This document shows, in pieces, positions 1 to 11,048 of a DNA stretch of 64,000 bases. The position numbers were made by a program, and so were the translations under genes. Origin of the DNA: Holothuria scabra (taxonomy: Eukaryota; Echinodermata; Holothuroidea; Aspidochirotida; Holothuriidae); assembly GCA_037179385.1 (NCBI GenBank), contig CM074179.1, positions 35,799,905 through 35,863,904 on the forward strand, given 5' to 3'. The notes beneath the pieces were generated by a model. It saw only the letters and a program-made list of their open reading frames with translations, ran no database searches and was not told where the DNA came from. How positions within the stretch are numbered: the stretch's first letter is position 1; each line of letters starts with the position of its first letter.

Positions 1-160
1 TCTTCCTAATCCATTGCCCATGCACATTAGCAATAACCTTCAAAGTATTCGGTATGACCCAAACCTTCAGTCCACCCGAGGGCAAGTCAGATGCTCTAAC
101 CAAGCAAGTTATCAAAAATCTTTACACATTCGGCATGTTCAGACATCGCAGTAATGACAT
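1..160 (-). pseudogene. Decayed, intron-less fragment of the NLR LRR module (partial, runs off window)
   Basis: Read on the minus strand, 160 down to about 117 gives a helix-like stretch (VITAMSEHAECVKI) resembling the end of exon 2 in the two NLR genes (VITYATMCSDLSSL). After a one-step frame change near 115, the sequence down to base 1 gives LITCLVRASDLP and then LKVWVIPNTLKVIA, ending HGQWI. This parallels exons 3 and 4 (LVWCLLPPS, VEVIWVTPVK, SGQWE). The three parts are contiguous here, whereas they are separate exons in the full genes. It could be a retro-copied or decayed third paralogue, or a later exon of gene 1 with an unseen tiny intron. The homology was judged by eye over about 50 residues, so confidence is modest. 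Confidence 0.42.
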
Positions 161-383
161 CTTTTGTTCTCTCTCTTTCTTCCCGTTTTTCTACTTGATT
201 AACTACTTAAAAATTATTTTCAATAGACTTAAAATGAATATATTCGTTTTGGATTAGTGACCGATGGAACGTCCGATTAGTAACTAATTCTACTGTTTAA
301 GATTTAAACTCCAACATCTTTAATCGCACGATTTCATAGAGTACATATTTTATTATATTCTGTTTTTTGTTTTGTTTTTTTTT

Positions 384-400
384 GGGGGGGGGGGGGGGTA
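384..400. repeat. Poly-G tract
   Basis: An uninterrupted run of about 15 G follows a T-rich stretch. It is one of several G or C homopolymers in the window (near 12951, 28948, 29453, 36451, 38931, 51346, 55205, 57652 and 58573). Runs like this are prone to length error in assemblies. The rest of 161-743 is AT-rich and I see no further gene in it. Confidence 0.8.
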
Positions 401-743
401 GGCAGTTTAGTGCTCAGAAAACAATTCCAAAACCCAATAAAATTGAACGATGCACACTGGCTGAGCGATGCATAATTCAATGCCTTCTTTATGTTTACCA
501 CTTTAATACATCTAACAATTAAATAAGGAATCGCTGTACTAAATATTTTCTGTTGAAACCTCCCTGTATATTGTAACAATAATACGTATTTTTTCTTTCA
601 TTTGACAAGAATGTATTGATAATAAATGTGATAAAATCACTCGCCCTAGGGTTATCATGTACAAGCAAACATAAAGGTCCGTCCATATATGTCTGTAATA
701 TCATTACTGGATTGAAAATTTGTAAATTAAAACAAACACTTAC

Positions 744-802
744 CTCCCATTGTCCTGACTGTAGATTCAGTTGATAATCTTTTACAGGAGTAACCCAGAT
801 AA
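744..802 (-). CDS. NLR-like gene 1, exon 4 (LRR-like strand segment)
   Basis: A 59-nt exon with an acceptor ending TTTCAG just above 802 and a donor GAG|GTAAGT just below 744. It starts with two bases that complete a codon begun in exon 3 (G plus TT gives V) and ends in phase 0. It encodes 19 full codons, IWVTPVKDY then QLNLQSGQWE. The paralogous exon in gene 2 (47441-47499) has the same length and phases and encodes LWITDDSDY then LLNHETGKWE. The tryptophan, aspartate-tyrosine and G-x-W-E positions are shared. I read it as the second half of a diverged LRR-like repeat. The next exon was not found, so the 3' part of the gene probably lies outside the window. Confidence 0.72.
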
Positions 803-1586
803 CTGAAATAAACAATTAATACACCTATAACAATATATACAATAGGCTTTACGGTCAATCTTTTATTATCATTAATTATTTTTTTAAGTTTTTACAGATC
901 TTCCGGCAACAGATTTTATTCCTAAATTAAATATAAGAAAAACTTTGGTTGCAATATGATTTGAACATTTGAAAGTTTATGTTCCTGAATACTATTATGT
1001 TTGAGCCTGAGAATATTTTTCCACCTATCTTAAGCTAAGTTATAAATCATTCATTGACGAAAATGTTTCTTTAAACATTTAGCAGTAACGAAGGAATTAT
1101 AAAGATAATTTTTACGTTTTATCCCGATATGCAATACGTAGGATAATTAGGGTTAGAGAGAGTTTTACTGTAAAAATTCTAAACAATTGTTGTAAGTCAG
1201 GTCGGCCACGGTCGTTAGTAACATAATTAATTCTGACTTCATTGCAAAATCGAAGGGATATTACTAAAAGCACAAAGGATTATGTATATAATTTATATTT
1301 TGTTTGAACACAAGGCAAAACATTACAAGCAAGCACAATTTATCTTTTTAAACATCCAATCACACATATTTCTCTTATATAGTAAAACTTCCAACTATAA
1401 ATAAAATTGTCAACCCTGAATACAAAATGTCTGCAATGTTCCCCAATTCTTATGTTCTAATGAATCTGTCCGTGTTCCTGTTATTCATTGCAGACAACTT
1501 AATAGAAGTCACAAGTTTTCTATCTTGTCATACTGTATACATTAAATATATTTTCATCACACGAAGTATAATAGATTGTATGTTAC
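803..1586 (-). other. NLR-like gene 1, intron 3 (784 bp)
   Basis: Phase 1 intron, GT donor after 1587 and CAG acceptor before 802. The sequence is AT-rich and I see no mobile element or gene in it. The equivalent intron in gene 2 is 550 bp. Confidence 0.65.
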
Positions 1587-1660
1587 CTTCAACGTTTCTT
1601 GATTTAAGAACAGAAACAGACTCAGCCTGGACGGATGGTGGCAGCAGACACCAAACTAAC
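1587..1660 (-). CDS. NLR-like gene 1, exon 3 (LRR-like segment, 74 nt)
   Basis: The acceptor is TTCTATCAG and the donor GAAG|GTAAC. The exon is one base, 24 codons, one base (entry phase 2, exit phase 1), exactly as in gene 2 (48050-48123, also 74 nt). It encodes LVWCLLPPS, VQAESVSV, LKSRNVE, aligning without gaps to FCYSLMPQS, IPREWCSP, LQSRKIQ of the paralogue. Both contain the S-R-x-V/I core that runs into a hydrophobic strand in exon 4. The 2-to-1 phase joins cleanly to exons 2 and 4. The equal length and conserved phases, rather than long sequence identity, are the main support. Confidence 0.7.
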
Positions 1661-2423
1661 CTGATAGAAGAAAGATGACACAGGGAAGGACTACTAGATT
1701 ATACATTTATACAAGAATATTTATAACCTAGGATAAAACTCTAGTTTTCGCTGTTAAAAATCAATGTATATAAATTAACAGAATAAAAACAAGCAGATAT
1801 TTTTTTTTCCATCTTTATTTCCTTTTTGAATCTGGATTTTTTGCAGGAATATTTCAATCATCAGAATATTAACATGACAAAGCAAATCACATACTTTCAA
1901 ATCTTGATAAGAAAAAGGAGGAAAATTTCGTTGAGATGTTCAAATGAGTTAAGAATCAATTAGGTCAAATGGACCCACACAGACCGAAAAGGCGTCTTTT
2001 AAATTTAAATATTTAACTTTACCTTTGATTTTTGTTTCCTCTTAAAAAATATATATATTCGTCAGTTTGAAAAGCAAACTTAAACTTGTAATGTAAAAGC
2101 AAACAGATAAATAAAGATTACAGAAAAGTTATCTGACAAATATTTGTCAGCATTTTTTCTGTACTCATTATATTTCTCTTTATTTTTTTCTGTAAATAAA
2201 CAGCGATTTTTAAGTGTGTACTTGCTAAATAGGTGAAATAACATTCAATTTTATCACTGCTGATCATTGTTATCTCCTCTGTTTAAAAGTCACCTCATTT
2301 TAGGTCGAAGGTTATACAACTAGTATATGCCTTAAGCTTTTTGCGAAATATTACTTAAAGTTTTTTTTTCTTTTTTACATAAAGGTATCTTTCGTTATAT
2401 GTTTACTGAATTTTATTTTTCTA

Positions 2424-3110
2424 GTTCATCACATGCAGTAGAGTTGTATTCAACAGTCAATATGTTTTAGAGTACGTGACAGTGATGAATAGCTCACAGT
2501 GTTGTGTAACTTGTCAATGTGTACTGTGTCATCTATTATTTGCCGATCACTGACACACTCGAATTTCCACCTGTTGATCTATTATTATGTAAATGAGCTA
2601 CCATTGTTTTTAGTTGCATACTGACAGGGGATGTGAAGGTCATCTACAGGTTAATGTCTTGTGATTGTAAACAGAGTGTGTATTCACTGTGCATGTATTG
2701 CTGTGTACTGTATTAAGGAGAAAATGTCTATATTGCCGGTATTGGGCTGTATTTAGAATATTTTACCAATTAAAATTCAGGGGAAATTTCTATAGTTTAT
2801 TAAGATAAAGGCTAGTTTATCAGTTTAAGTCTGTATTGCCAAGTTGGTAAGTTAGGTAGTAAGTGCGATGGAGTTTTACGGCCCAGTTTCAACCAGAAAG
2901 TTGCAAGTAGAGGGAAAACATGATTTAAAGTTGTATATTTTTTGAATTGATGGGCATGGGGCCACTTATTACAGGGCCAGGTGTGATACAATATTAACAT
3001 TATTTACTAGAATGACAAATGTCATTATTTTTTACTTTACAACACATATTTACTAGAATGACAAATGTCATTATTTTTTACTTTGCAACACGTATTATAC
3101 ACTGAGCCAT
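2424..3110. repeat. Direct repeat block, left copy
   Basis: This begins with a CTAG-TCATCACATGCAG motif and resembles 9162-9730 in the same orientation. Shared landmarks are the ATGCAGTAGAGTTGTAT start, TCTATTATTTGCC, CCACCTGTTGAT, TTATGTAAATGAGC and CTTGTGATTGTAAACAG. The copies are clearly diverged, with indels. They bracket the LINE. They do not look like LTRs (no TG..CA ends seen), so an old duplication is the simplest reading. Confidence 0.7.
3001..3094. repeat. 47-bp tandem duplication
   Basis: A 47-bp unit containing ACTAGAATGACAAATGTCAT followed by a T-rich stretch occurs twice in a row with about one mismatch. It lies inside the left direct-repeat block. The right block has only a single related stretch. 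Confidence 0.85.
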
Positions 3111-3244
3111 CCTCCACTATTTTGATTTATGGTTATGTTACCTTAATTTATTTTGGTTGAAAAAAAAATTAACTGAGTGACCAACTTTGTCGGTATTTAT
3201 CTGTTAACTAAATGTTTCCTATTATTTTTCTGTAAACTTGTGAT

Positions 3245-6200
3245 GGTTATCTTTCAGAAAAAGGATGCAGGGTTGCTATTTTTTCAATGGCGAATGGAAA
3301 ATCGCCTGGAAGTGATGGTTTTTCTGCAGATTTCTATAAATTTTTTGGGCCTACTATTAAAAATGTCGTTATTTCCTCGTTGAATTACGCACTTGATTAT
3401 TCAAAGTTATTGGAAGAACAAAGACGCAGTGTCATAAAATTAATTTTAAAGCAAGATAAGGACCCGTTATCACTTGGCAATTATCGCCCAATTTCACTTT
3501 TGAATACTGATTACAGTGTTCTCCGCAGGTCTTTTTTTTTGTGCGGGTGCTGTTGAGTGATCGCCGTCCTGGGGGAGGGGTCTAAGGGGAGGTGGTATCC
3601 CAGACGGGTGGCTAGATGCAATATGGTGCTATCTTTGGTGCATGATCAGAAGTGAAAATAAATCAAAAAATCTACTTTTTAAGGAATGTTTTGACTTTAT
3701 TTCTAATCTTTCAACAGAAGGTGCGGAGACAAAGATATGGGGCAAAACTAAAAGTTGGTCTTAAAACGATCGCCATGTTCTGAAACGCATATATCTGCAA
3801 TAAAAAAAAGTAAAAAAGAAATCAAAATGGAAACTAATTTGACCTGGGATGACCTTTAAATTAGTGCCATTTTTTCGGAACCACACGTTGTCCCCATATA
3901 CCGAGTTTGGTCAAATTTCTGAACAACTGTCCATAAACAGCTGAAGGAGGAAGATAGCTGCATCATCCACTAGTTTGCCAATTGAAGACAGTTCGAGCAT
4001 GACATGAGTCCAGTGGCAAACTGGCAAAGAGTGAAATAAATAAACAATTTACCAAACAAGCAATTCATTCTGACTCCTTTTTGGTTACTGTACACAACCC
4101 TCTTGTTCTTGAGCTTGCAGTTGTACATGGTTTTATTTTGGTGTTTGTACCTAACATTATTACCCACCATTTTATTTTTAGTAACTAAAATTTTGACGAA
4201 AAAAAAGTACAACATATTAACTAAGGTTAAACTGGTAAATTACTGTAGGGTGCAGTTTAAACACAGTCCAGACCTAGTTAATTCAACCAAACATTTAAAT
4301 ATATTCCTTTGCATTGGAAGTGTATCTTATATTCTTTCCACATGGGCCCAATGGGCGGGGATGGGTACGTATACATGTTGTGGGCTAGCCGCTATCACCT
4401 TCTTCCTTTTTGCCCCTCCCCATTGTTCCCCTTTTACTTTTTTCCTTACTAAAACTCCTGGATTAATGAAAATGAGCCGTTAGTGTGACGTGATGCAACC
4501 ACATCTTCAAATCATTCCAAGTAGGCTATCAAAGCTGCAGGATCCAGACTGACACTATCCGTAATCATGATGGGGGTTGGGGTTGTTTAATTTCCCTTGT
4601 CAAATCTCTGGTATTAACGAATTTTTGCCATGCCTATACAAGTCACATGGGTGAGAAACTCATCTTCAGGCCAGTCCAAGTTGGCCAGTCTAGCCACTAT
4701 TACCACTCTCAATCATAAACTGATTCATACCCGGAGGGGTATAACATATACACTTCCACCTCTTCGCCCAGCCTACCTTTCATCCAGGCCCCTCCCTATC
4801 CCCACCCTAGAAGTACTCCAGTTCCCTTATGATAGTAGTTCATAGTGTCTTTTCATTGTCATCACTCTTCCAAAAAAAGAAACTTTTGCGGTAGGCATTT
4901 ATGTTACAAAAAGGTGACAAGAAAAAAAAAAAAAAAAAAAAAAGCTCCTGAAAAGAATCTGCCCCAAAAAGCCAACCATCTATCATTGTGCAGGATCAAA
5001 CTAATTATGCAACTCCAAGTGAGTAATTTTTGAATTTGTACGCCCATCGTAGACTTCCAAATTGCTTAACTGCATTTTCAAACTTCTGAAGAAAAAACTT
5101 TCAGAATTCTCTCTACTGTAACTTGCAGCAATAAGGTTATGTTGTGTACACTAACTGTAGTGTCAAATGTGTTGGCTACACTTTCTGATATCGTTCATAG
5201 ATTCAAGAGTATCAAAACTTGTCAACTATACACTTATTTCATTAAAATAGCAACGAGAAATGTGTAAAACAAGTAAACTAAGACCTCTGTAACATTTTCG
5301 TACATCATGCTCGAGTAAATTTACGATGTGGTATTTTTTTCTTCAGTCCCTTGCTTTTCTCTTGTACGCTATCCTAACAAGTGACCATATGACAATAATC
5401 GAGCCTAGCCTCTTGCGTTTGTGTAGTGTGTTCTTACGGATTAACCAGCGTAGTGGACAAACTTTTTTCGTCCTCTTAATTGCTACTACAAATCTGATGA
5501 ATGCAAAACAGGAGTCTCAGCCACAGAGACGCTTTGCAGGTGCCTTGCAAATTTGGTTTGCAAAGTACTGGCAAACACATTTCACATTCACGTAAAACTT
5601 GTGGCTTTCAAATCCAAATAGCGAGCTCGGAACACTGGAAGTTTTAACGTAATTTAAGAGCATATTTTCTGGAAAAGTTACGGCTGGAATATATATTATT
5701 TGTAGTGGCAAGAAATTGACGAATGGCTGTGATGTCTGGAGGCACTGGAGCCACATATCGAAAAGTTTCGATCAAAAGCCTCCCAAATGCGTTACAGTGT
5801 GCGGAGGCATGTTGCATTTTTAGGTTTTTCGCTCTGTGCACTATTCAGGGTTGTGCGGTTAAGGTCTGGCTAAACTGGATTTGTGATGTTTATACTATTG
5901 CACATCTAGTGAATGCTTTTATGACTATGCCCACCCCTTTCTTTTGTCGTAAATCATTAATTTATGGGATTTGATGTCTATGGGCTAAAAACGTTTTTCA
6001 TCCCAATTTTTCATAATTTAGAGGATTAACACTTCCTGCCACAAATATATTGACACGGCTTAAACGCGTTTCTGGGAGCTGCATGTCACAGGTAACAGGA
6101 GGAGAAGAATCGGTTTTATTTGGATCTATATTTTTGTCGTAAAACGCGTGAAGTAAAGGCATAAAATGGCCCAATATTTTGGGGAAATTCCCTAAATTAT

Positions 6201-8870
6201 GACGTCACAAAACTTTGAAATAGTCAAAAATCATGAATTTCGAATGAAAATTGGCATTTCATGAGTTGCTCTCACCTTGACACATCATTCCAAAGCATAA
6301 TCGAGCCAGCTTACCTTAATTAGAACATTTAAAAAAAATTGATATGGAATATAAGCAAATGATCGTTTTTGTACAAAACAGTTCGATATGTAGTCAGACG
6401 GCCCTTGCCACTAAATTTGGCCGCGAACTCTTTTGAATATTGCAGGGCACCGAGACGAACTGTAGGGGCAACTGCGCGGCCCTCGCCGCGGTGACATTCG
6501 AGGCCTGCCGTTACTATCGTTGAGTCTCAGTACACGATCAAATTTCATGAAAATCAAAAAATGCAAAAGGTAATTCATTTAACTGTCACATTATGATGAG
6601 GAATATATGCGGGCTCCTTCATTTTATGACATTCGAATAAAAATTAGAGTCATCGTAGTTCGGTGACGAAATGGCTGTGCACTCTCGTTTGCGCCGCCCG
6701 CGATACGTGGACAGGGTAATACATCGAGATTACCTACCCATCGCTGCCCGCTAAGACGCAAGTCAGCGCCGACTGGACGTACGTATACAGGCCGCTTGTC
6801 TGTGCACATACTCCATTAACTATATCGTCGAACCAGACTCGCCAGTGACGCAATATTTTTCGATGTTTCCGATGTATTTTTACAGTCTGATTCACTGGAT
6901 CGCCGGCCACTAATTTGTTGTCTGTGCGAAACACACTGACTATCAAATATTACTGCACATCCCAAATATCCACATCCATATTTTTGTTCGGGCGGCAGCG
7001 TTTTTTGTGCGGGCGGTAACTTTTTGTACAGGCGCTGTCGTGCCCTTCTCAGATTTTGTGCGGGCGCAGCGCCCGGACAAAACGGCTAGTGAGAACACTG
7101 TGATTATAAGATTGAAGCCAAAGTACTTGCTACTTGACCTAAAGATGTTCCAAGTAATTTAATTTAGTAACAACCAGACGGGTTTTCCTCAGAATCGCTT
7201 TATTGGTGAAAATATTCGTTTTGTTTTGGGTTTGGTTGATTATAATAATGTAAATAATATTCCAGGATTTATTTTTTTTTTGATTTTGAGAAAGCCTTTG
7301 ACTCCATTGACTGGAATTTTATCCGTAAAACCTTGGATTATTTTTAAGTTTAACGACAGCTTAAAAATTGGATTCGAACTTTTTATAATGGTTGTTCTGC
7401 ATATGTTTGTAATAATGGCTTTTCCACTGGATTTTCACCTATTAGAAGAGGGGTGTGTCAAGGGCGCCCTTTAAGCCCTTACTTATTTTATGTGCTGAAA
7501 CTTTAGCGAGACAAACATTTATCAGTAATAATTTCAGGGGCATCAGTTTTTTTAAATAAAGAAATTAAGATTCTTCAATACGCAGATGATACTGCTCTTT
7601 TTAATGAGGGTAGTCTTGATTCTATTTCAGAAATGTTTATTATTATAAATGACTAAGTTGAGTACGCCTCTGGACTCAAGATAAACCTGAGCAAATCTCA
7701 TCTCTTTCCTTTGGGCCCTCTAATTTCGAATCCCCCTGAGCATCTAGGTGATTTCGGTTTAGACCTTTCTTTTGGTCCAATCAGGTTCCTTGAGATTAGT
7801 TTTAATCAAAATGGTGATGATCTTTTTAGATTAAACTACCTTCAGAAACTTTCAAAGCTTAAGAGTATTCTTCATTGTTGGTCGATGAGCGATTTATCGC
7901 CTATAAGGGAAAATATTATCGTTAAATCTGTTGTACTTTCGCAACTTGTGTTTTTGTTTCAAGTTTTGCCAGACCCACCTGTGAATTTTATTAAAGATGT
8001 TCATAAATGCACTTTTTGGTTTCATTTGGTCCGGTAATCCGAATAAAGCTAGGAAAAATACTATGTATAATTGTATTGAAAATGGAGAACGGTATCAAGG
8101 TTACACATGTTAGAAGCTTTGTATCCGCTCTCAAGATTAACTGGGTCAAGAGATATAGGGATGAAAGTGACAGGACTTGGAAGTTATTTTTTAAATATTA
8201 TTTACGTCGTTAAGTTGGAGAAAATATTGGAAAGGAAAAATGCAACGGCTGCCACTTCTAAGTCCGCATATATAAAATTAATTTCTCATATTGTGTTATC
8301 TCCACGATCTTTGGTTAAATGGGGTGCGGAATTTAACTTTACAGAGGAAGAGTGGAATGTGATTTTTAGATTCTTTCCTTTAAATTAACCGAAACAGATT
8401 ATTTTCTGCCAATTTCGTTTCTTCCATAGAATTATCGGAACAAATAAGCTTTAATATTTCATGAATAAAATCAATAGCCCTTTGTGGAATTTTTGTGAAA
8501 CCGAAATTGAAACTTTAGACAACTTATTTTGGAGCTGTCCTTTCACTTCATCGTTCCTTTTAGATACAGAACAATTTCCTTTCGGAAGACAATTTATCCT
8601 TTCAAAGAGTGATTTCTTTTTCGGTTATAATATTCTTATCGATCATCCAATGAATATTGGTATTCTTTATGGTAAATATTACATTTTTAGTTGCAGACTT
8701 GGAAATCACAAGTCAAATATTTTTTACCAAAAATTAAGATTCATCTTGAAAGTAGAAGAATATATTTGTTCAAAAGACGGTACATTCCGTAAACGTGTAA
8801 ATAGGTACAAAGAAATTTGTAATTTTCTGACATATACTACGCCTAGTAATTCGAAAAACGGATAATTGTT
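3245..8870 (+). pseudogene. L1/Tx1-type LINE reverse transcriptase, decayed and interrupted
   Basis: Plus-strand remains of a non-LTR retrotransposon polymerase ORF. In order: MANGKSPGSDGFSADFY (about 3287), LGNYRPISLLNTDY (about 3470), then after the insertion KIEAKVLA, NQTGFPQNRFIGENIRFVLG, the motif A region FEKAFDSIDWNF (about 7285), SPIRRGV, the catalytic YADDT (about 7580), ASGLKINLSKS, and a C-terminal C-x-x-C-like region ending in YKEICNFL (stop at 8865). The protein is broken by stops and frameshifts, for example at a T-run near 7270. The 5' half, with ORF1 and endonuclease, is absent, so the copy is 5'-truncated. The catalytic aspartates survive but the copy cannot be active. Confidence 0.85.
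3514..7100. mobile_element. 3587-bp inverted-repeat DNA transposon nested in the LINE
   Basis: The ends are CAGTGTTCTC at the left and its exact reverse complement GAGAACACTG at the right. The hexamer TGATTA lies immediately outside both ends (3508-3513 and 7101-7106). Removing the element plus one hexamer restores LINE codons for NTDY-KIEAKV, so the boundaries are firm. Subterminal GC-rich words (GTGCGGGCG and close variants) cluster at about 6988-7075, and one lies near 3540. I recognise no transposase, so it is probably non-autonomous. The CAGTG terminus suggests the hAT superfamily, but a 6-bp duplication is not the usual 8 bp, so I leave the superfamily open. Confidence 0.85.
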
Positions 8871-9161
8871 TTGTTTGTATTGTTCGATTATTTCTTTGAA
8901 AGATCTGTATTTGTATTATAGCGCAACATGTTTTTAATATCTTGATAAAAATGGAAAAGAATCTGTAAATTATCAGCGATGTTTAACAGTTTATTTGCTA
9001 ACATAATATAAAATTTTGAAACTGCCCAGGCCTCTGTAAAAGAAGTCAAATTATTTCAGCTGGGAGTGTATTCAATTATTGTAAGACTTAAAATTTTTGC
9101 CTCACATTTTCATAAAATTTTTCACTTAAGAAATGTAAGCAGTTTTCGTTAAATGTTGACT

Positions 9162-9730
9162 AGGTCATCACATGCAGTAGAGTTGTATACAGCAGTCAGT
9201 ATGTATTACAGTAGGCTACACGACAATGATGAATATCTCACAGTGTTGTATTATAACATAAGCTCTCAATGTATACGGTGTGTTCTATTATTTGCCTTCA
9301 AAGGCCAGTTTTTAACTGACGCACCTGTGTCTCCACCTGTTGATTTATAATTGTTATGTAAATGAGCCACCTTTGTTTTCAGTTGTATATTTACAGGTGA
9401 TGTTAAGGTCATGTAAAGTTTAATATCTTGTGATTGTAAACAGTGTTTTCATTCACTGTACGTACATGTGTTACTGTGTACTGTGTTACATTTAGCAGTA
9501 ACAGATAGACAGCTAGAAATAGGAACTTAATTTTCTGTTTCAGTATATTGTGATGTAAGGTTAGTTTAATCCTGTACTCTGGCAAATAGATAAATGACAA
9601 AAATTTCAGAAGTTTGCATCTGTGTAGGGCAGAGTCTATAAGATGGCGAAGTCTAAAACAATTGTATATTATTCACTATAACTGACAGATGTCGTTATTT
9701 ATATAATTTGACACCCCACATTATACAGTA
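9162..9730. repeat. Direct repeat block, right copy
   Basis: Diverged second copy of 2424-3110, same orientation, just downstream of the LINE remains. It lacks the 47-bp tandem duplication seen in the left copy. Confidence 0.7.
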
Positions 9731-10830
9731 ACTACAATAGCTTACACTGATATATTTTAATTTAGTTATGGATGTGTTGGCCCAATGTTTTTTGAAATAA
9801 AAATTTTAGACACATTTGTTAATTGTTTAGAATATGAAAGTATGCACAAGACATAATGATGGTGGGCATACACATAAACAGTTTAGTTACTTGTAATCAA
9901 TGTCAGAGTATTAGCATCTTGCATTAATCTTCAAGAAGAATGAAAAATAATTAACTAGTGACAGGTTTATTTTACTGTGAAATGATTTTTATTATCAAAT
10001 TTGAAGTATTCCTGTTTATTTTGTATAAATTCTAACAATGGGAACTTTGAAGACTTGTTTTCTTTAAACAAATACCGTAGGAGATTCATAGTTTTTTAGG
10101 TTATTTACTTAGCTACGTTTAAATCTTGAAGTAAAGTTTTTTAAGATAAATTATTTGTTTTGTTTTATGTTTTATTGCACTGTTTAGTTTATCGTAAATC
10201 AATTTATTTTCCATGATAGCTTTATAACCTTTACCTCCAGGTGCGATAATTCCCGTTTTTATCAATTACTTACGCTTTTAAGTTCAATTGTCTTTTAAAT
10301 CAAATTCACTCTGTATTTACTATTACCAACGGACAAGTCTGTTTCACAGTTTAAGCCTAAAATCAACGTTTGTGTACATTAAAATAATTCACGATATTCC
10401 TCAGATGTTCTTTATGTGTTGTACTGTATGTCATTGTAAAAGTGTTTATCCTACAACAAATCTTAAAGTAACTATTTAAACAGTCACTGAACCTAATAAC
10501 ATGTTTACATTTACATAGAATTGATTATCCTACTGTATTTTTTCTATTTTTATCAAATATTTTAGACTTCAAGCAATATCTGATAGTGATACTGTACTAT
10601 ACTACACTGTCTCAAAAACGTTTCTCTAAATGTTTATCTATACAACAAATACCAACTACTAATACTGTTACACGTTGTTATCGTAAAATTAACGTTTTTT
10701 TTCACTAAAAGTCTCACAACAGAAACGTCAGTCCTTACTAAAATAACGTATCGATGACAAATAAACCATGACACCGATTAATTTCTGACAGTTTCATTTA
10801 TATTACTTACATTTTAATGACAATACTTAC

Positions 10831-11048
10831 ATCAGTTCCTTCAAAGCCAGACACTTTGATGAATACTGTAAGATGCCTGTAAATTCTTCTGGTGTTATTT
10901 CTCTGCCTTCACCTATAGTGTCTATCAATAGCTTGTTGAGTGTAGTGAGGACTGGTATAGAGAGATTGGATTTTAACTGGAGATGATTCCCGCCACGCAG
11001 GTCCACTGTACTGTAGCAGTTAGTCAGAGACACACGTGAAATGGAAAT
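10831..11048 (-). CDS. NLR-like gene 1, exon 2 (helix and LRR start)
   Basis: A 218-nt exon with acceptor TTTACAG|ATTTCC and donor CTGAT|GTAAGT. It enters in phase 0 and leaves in phase 2. It encodes 72 codons with landmarks TVDL, LKSNLSIPVLTTLNKLLID, EGREITPEEF and KCLALKEL. The gene 2 exon at 51434-51642 aligns throughout (NTVDL, LKSELSIPALSTVKELVI, GRKFTKEEM, MCSDLSSL), with the same phases and 69 codons. It follows the NACHT-associated helical domain in gene 2. No other NACHT exon lies between here and 42730, so I assign it to gene 1 across a 31.7-kb gap. It could instead be an orphan exon of a lost paralogue. Confidence 0.72.

Larger units (their letters stand above)
1661..10830 (-). other. 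NLR-like gene 1, intron 2 (about 9.2 kb, transposon-filled)
   Basis: This is the interval between exons 2 and 3 of gene 1. It holds a LINE with a nested DNA transposon and two diverged direct-repeat blocks, annotated separately. The stretches 1661-2420 and 9800-10830 are AT-rich and I see nothing else in them. The paralogous intron in gene 2 is about 3.3 kb. That this is one intron assumes exons 2 and 3 belong to the same transcript, which the matching phases support. Confidence 0.55.

Noticed and set aside
2424..9730. LTR retrotransposon, with the direct repeats as LTRs
   Set aside because: No TG..CA ends, primer-binding site or polypurine tract seen; the internal polymerase is of the L1/Tx1 non-LTR type.
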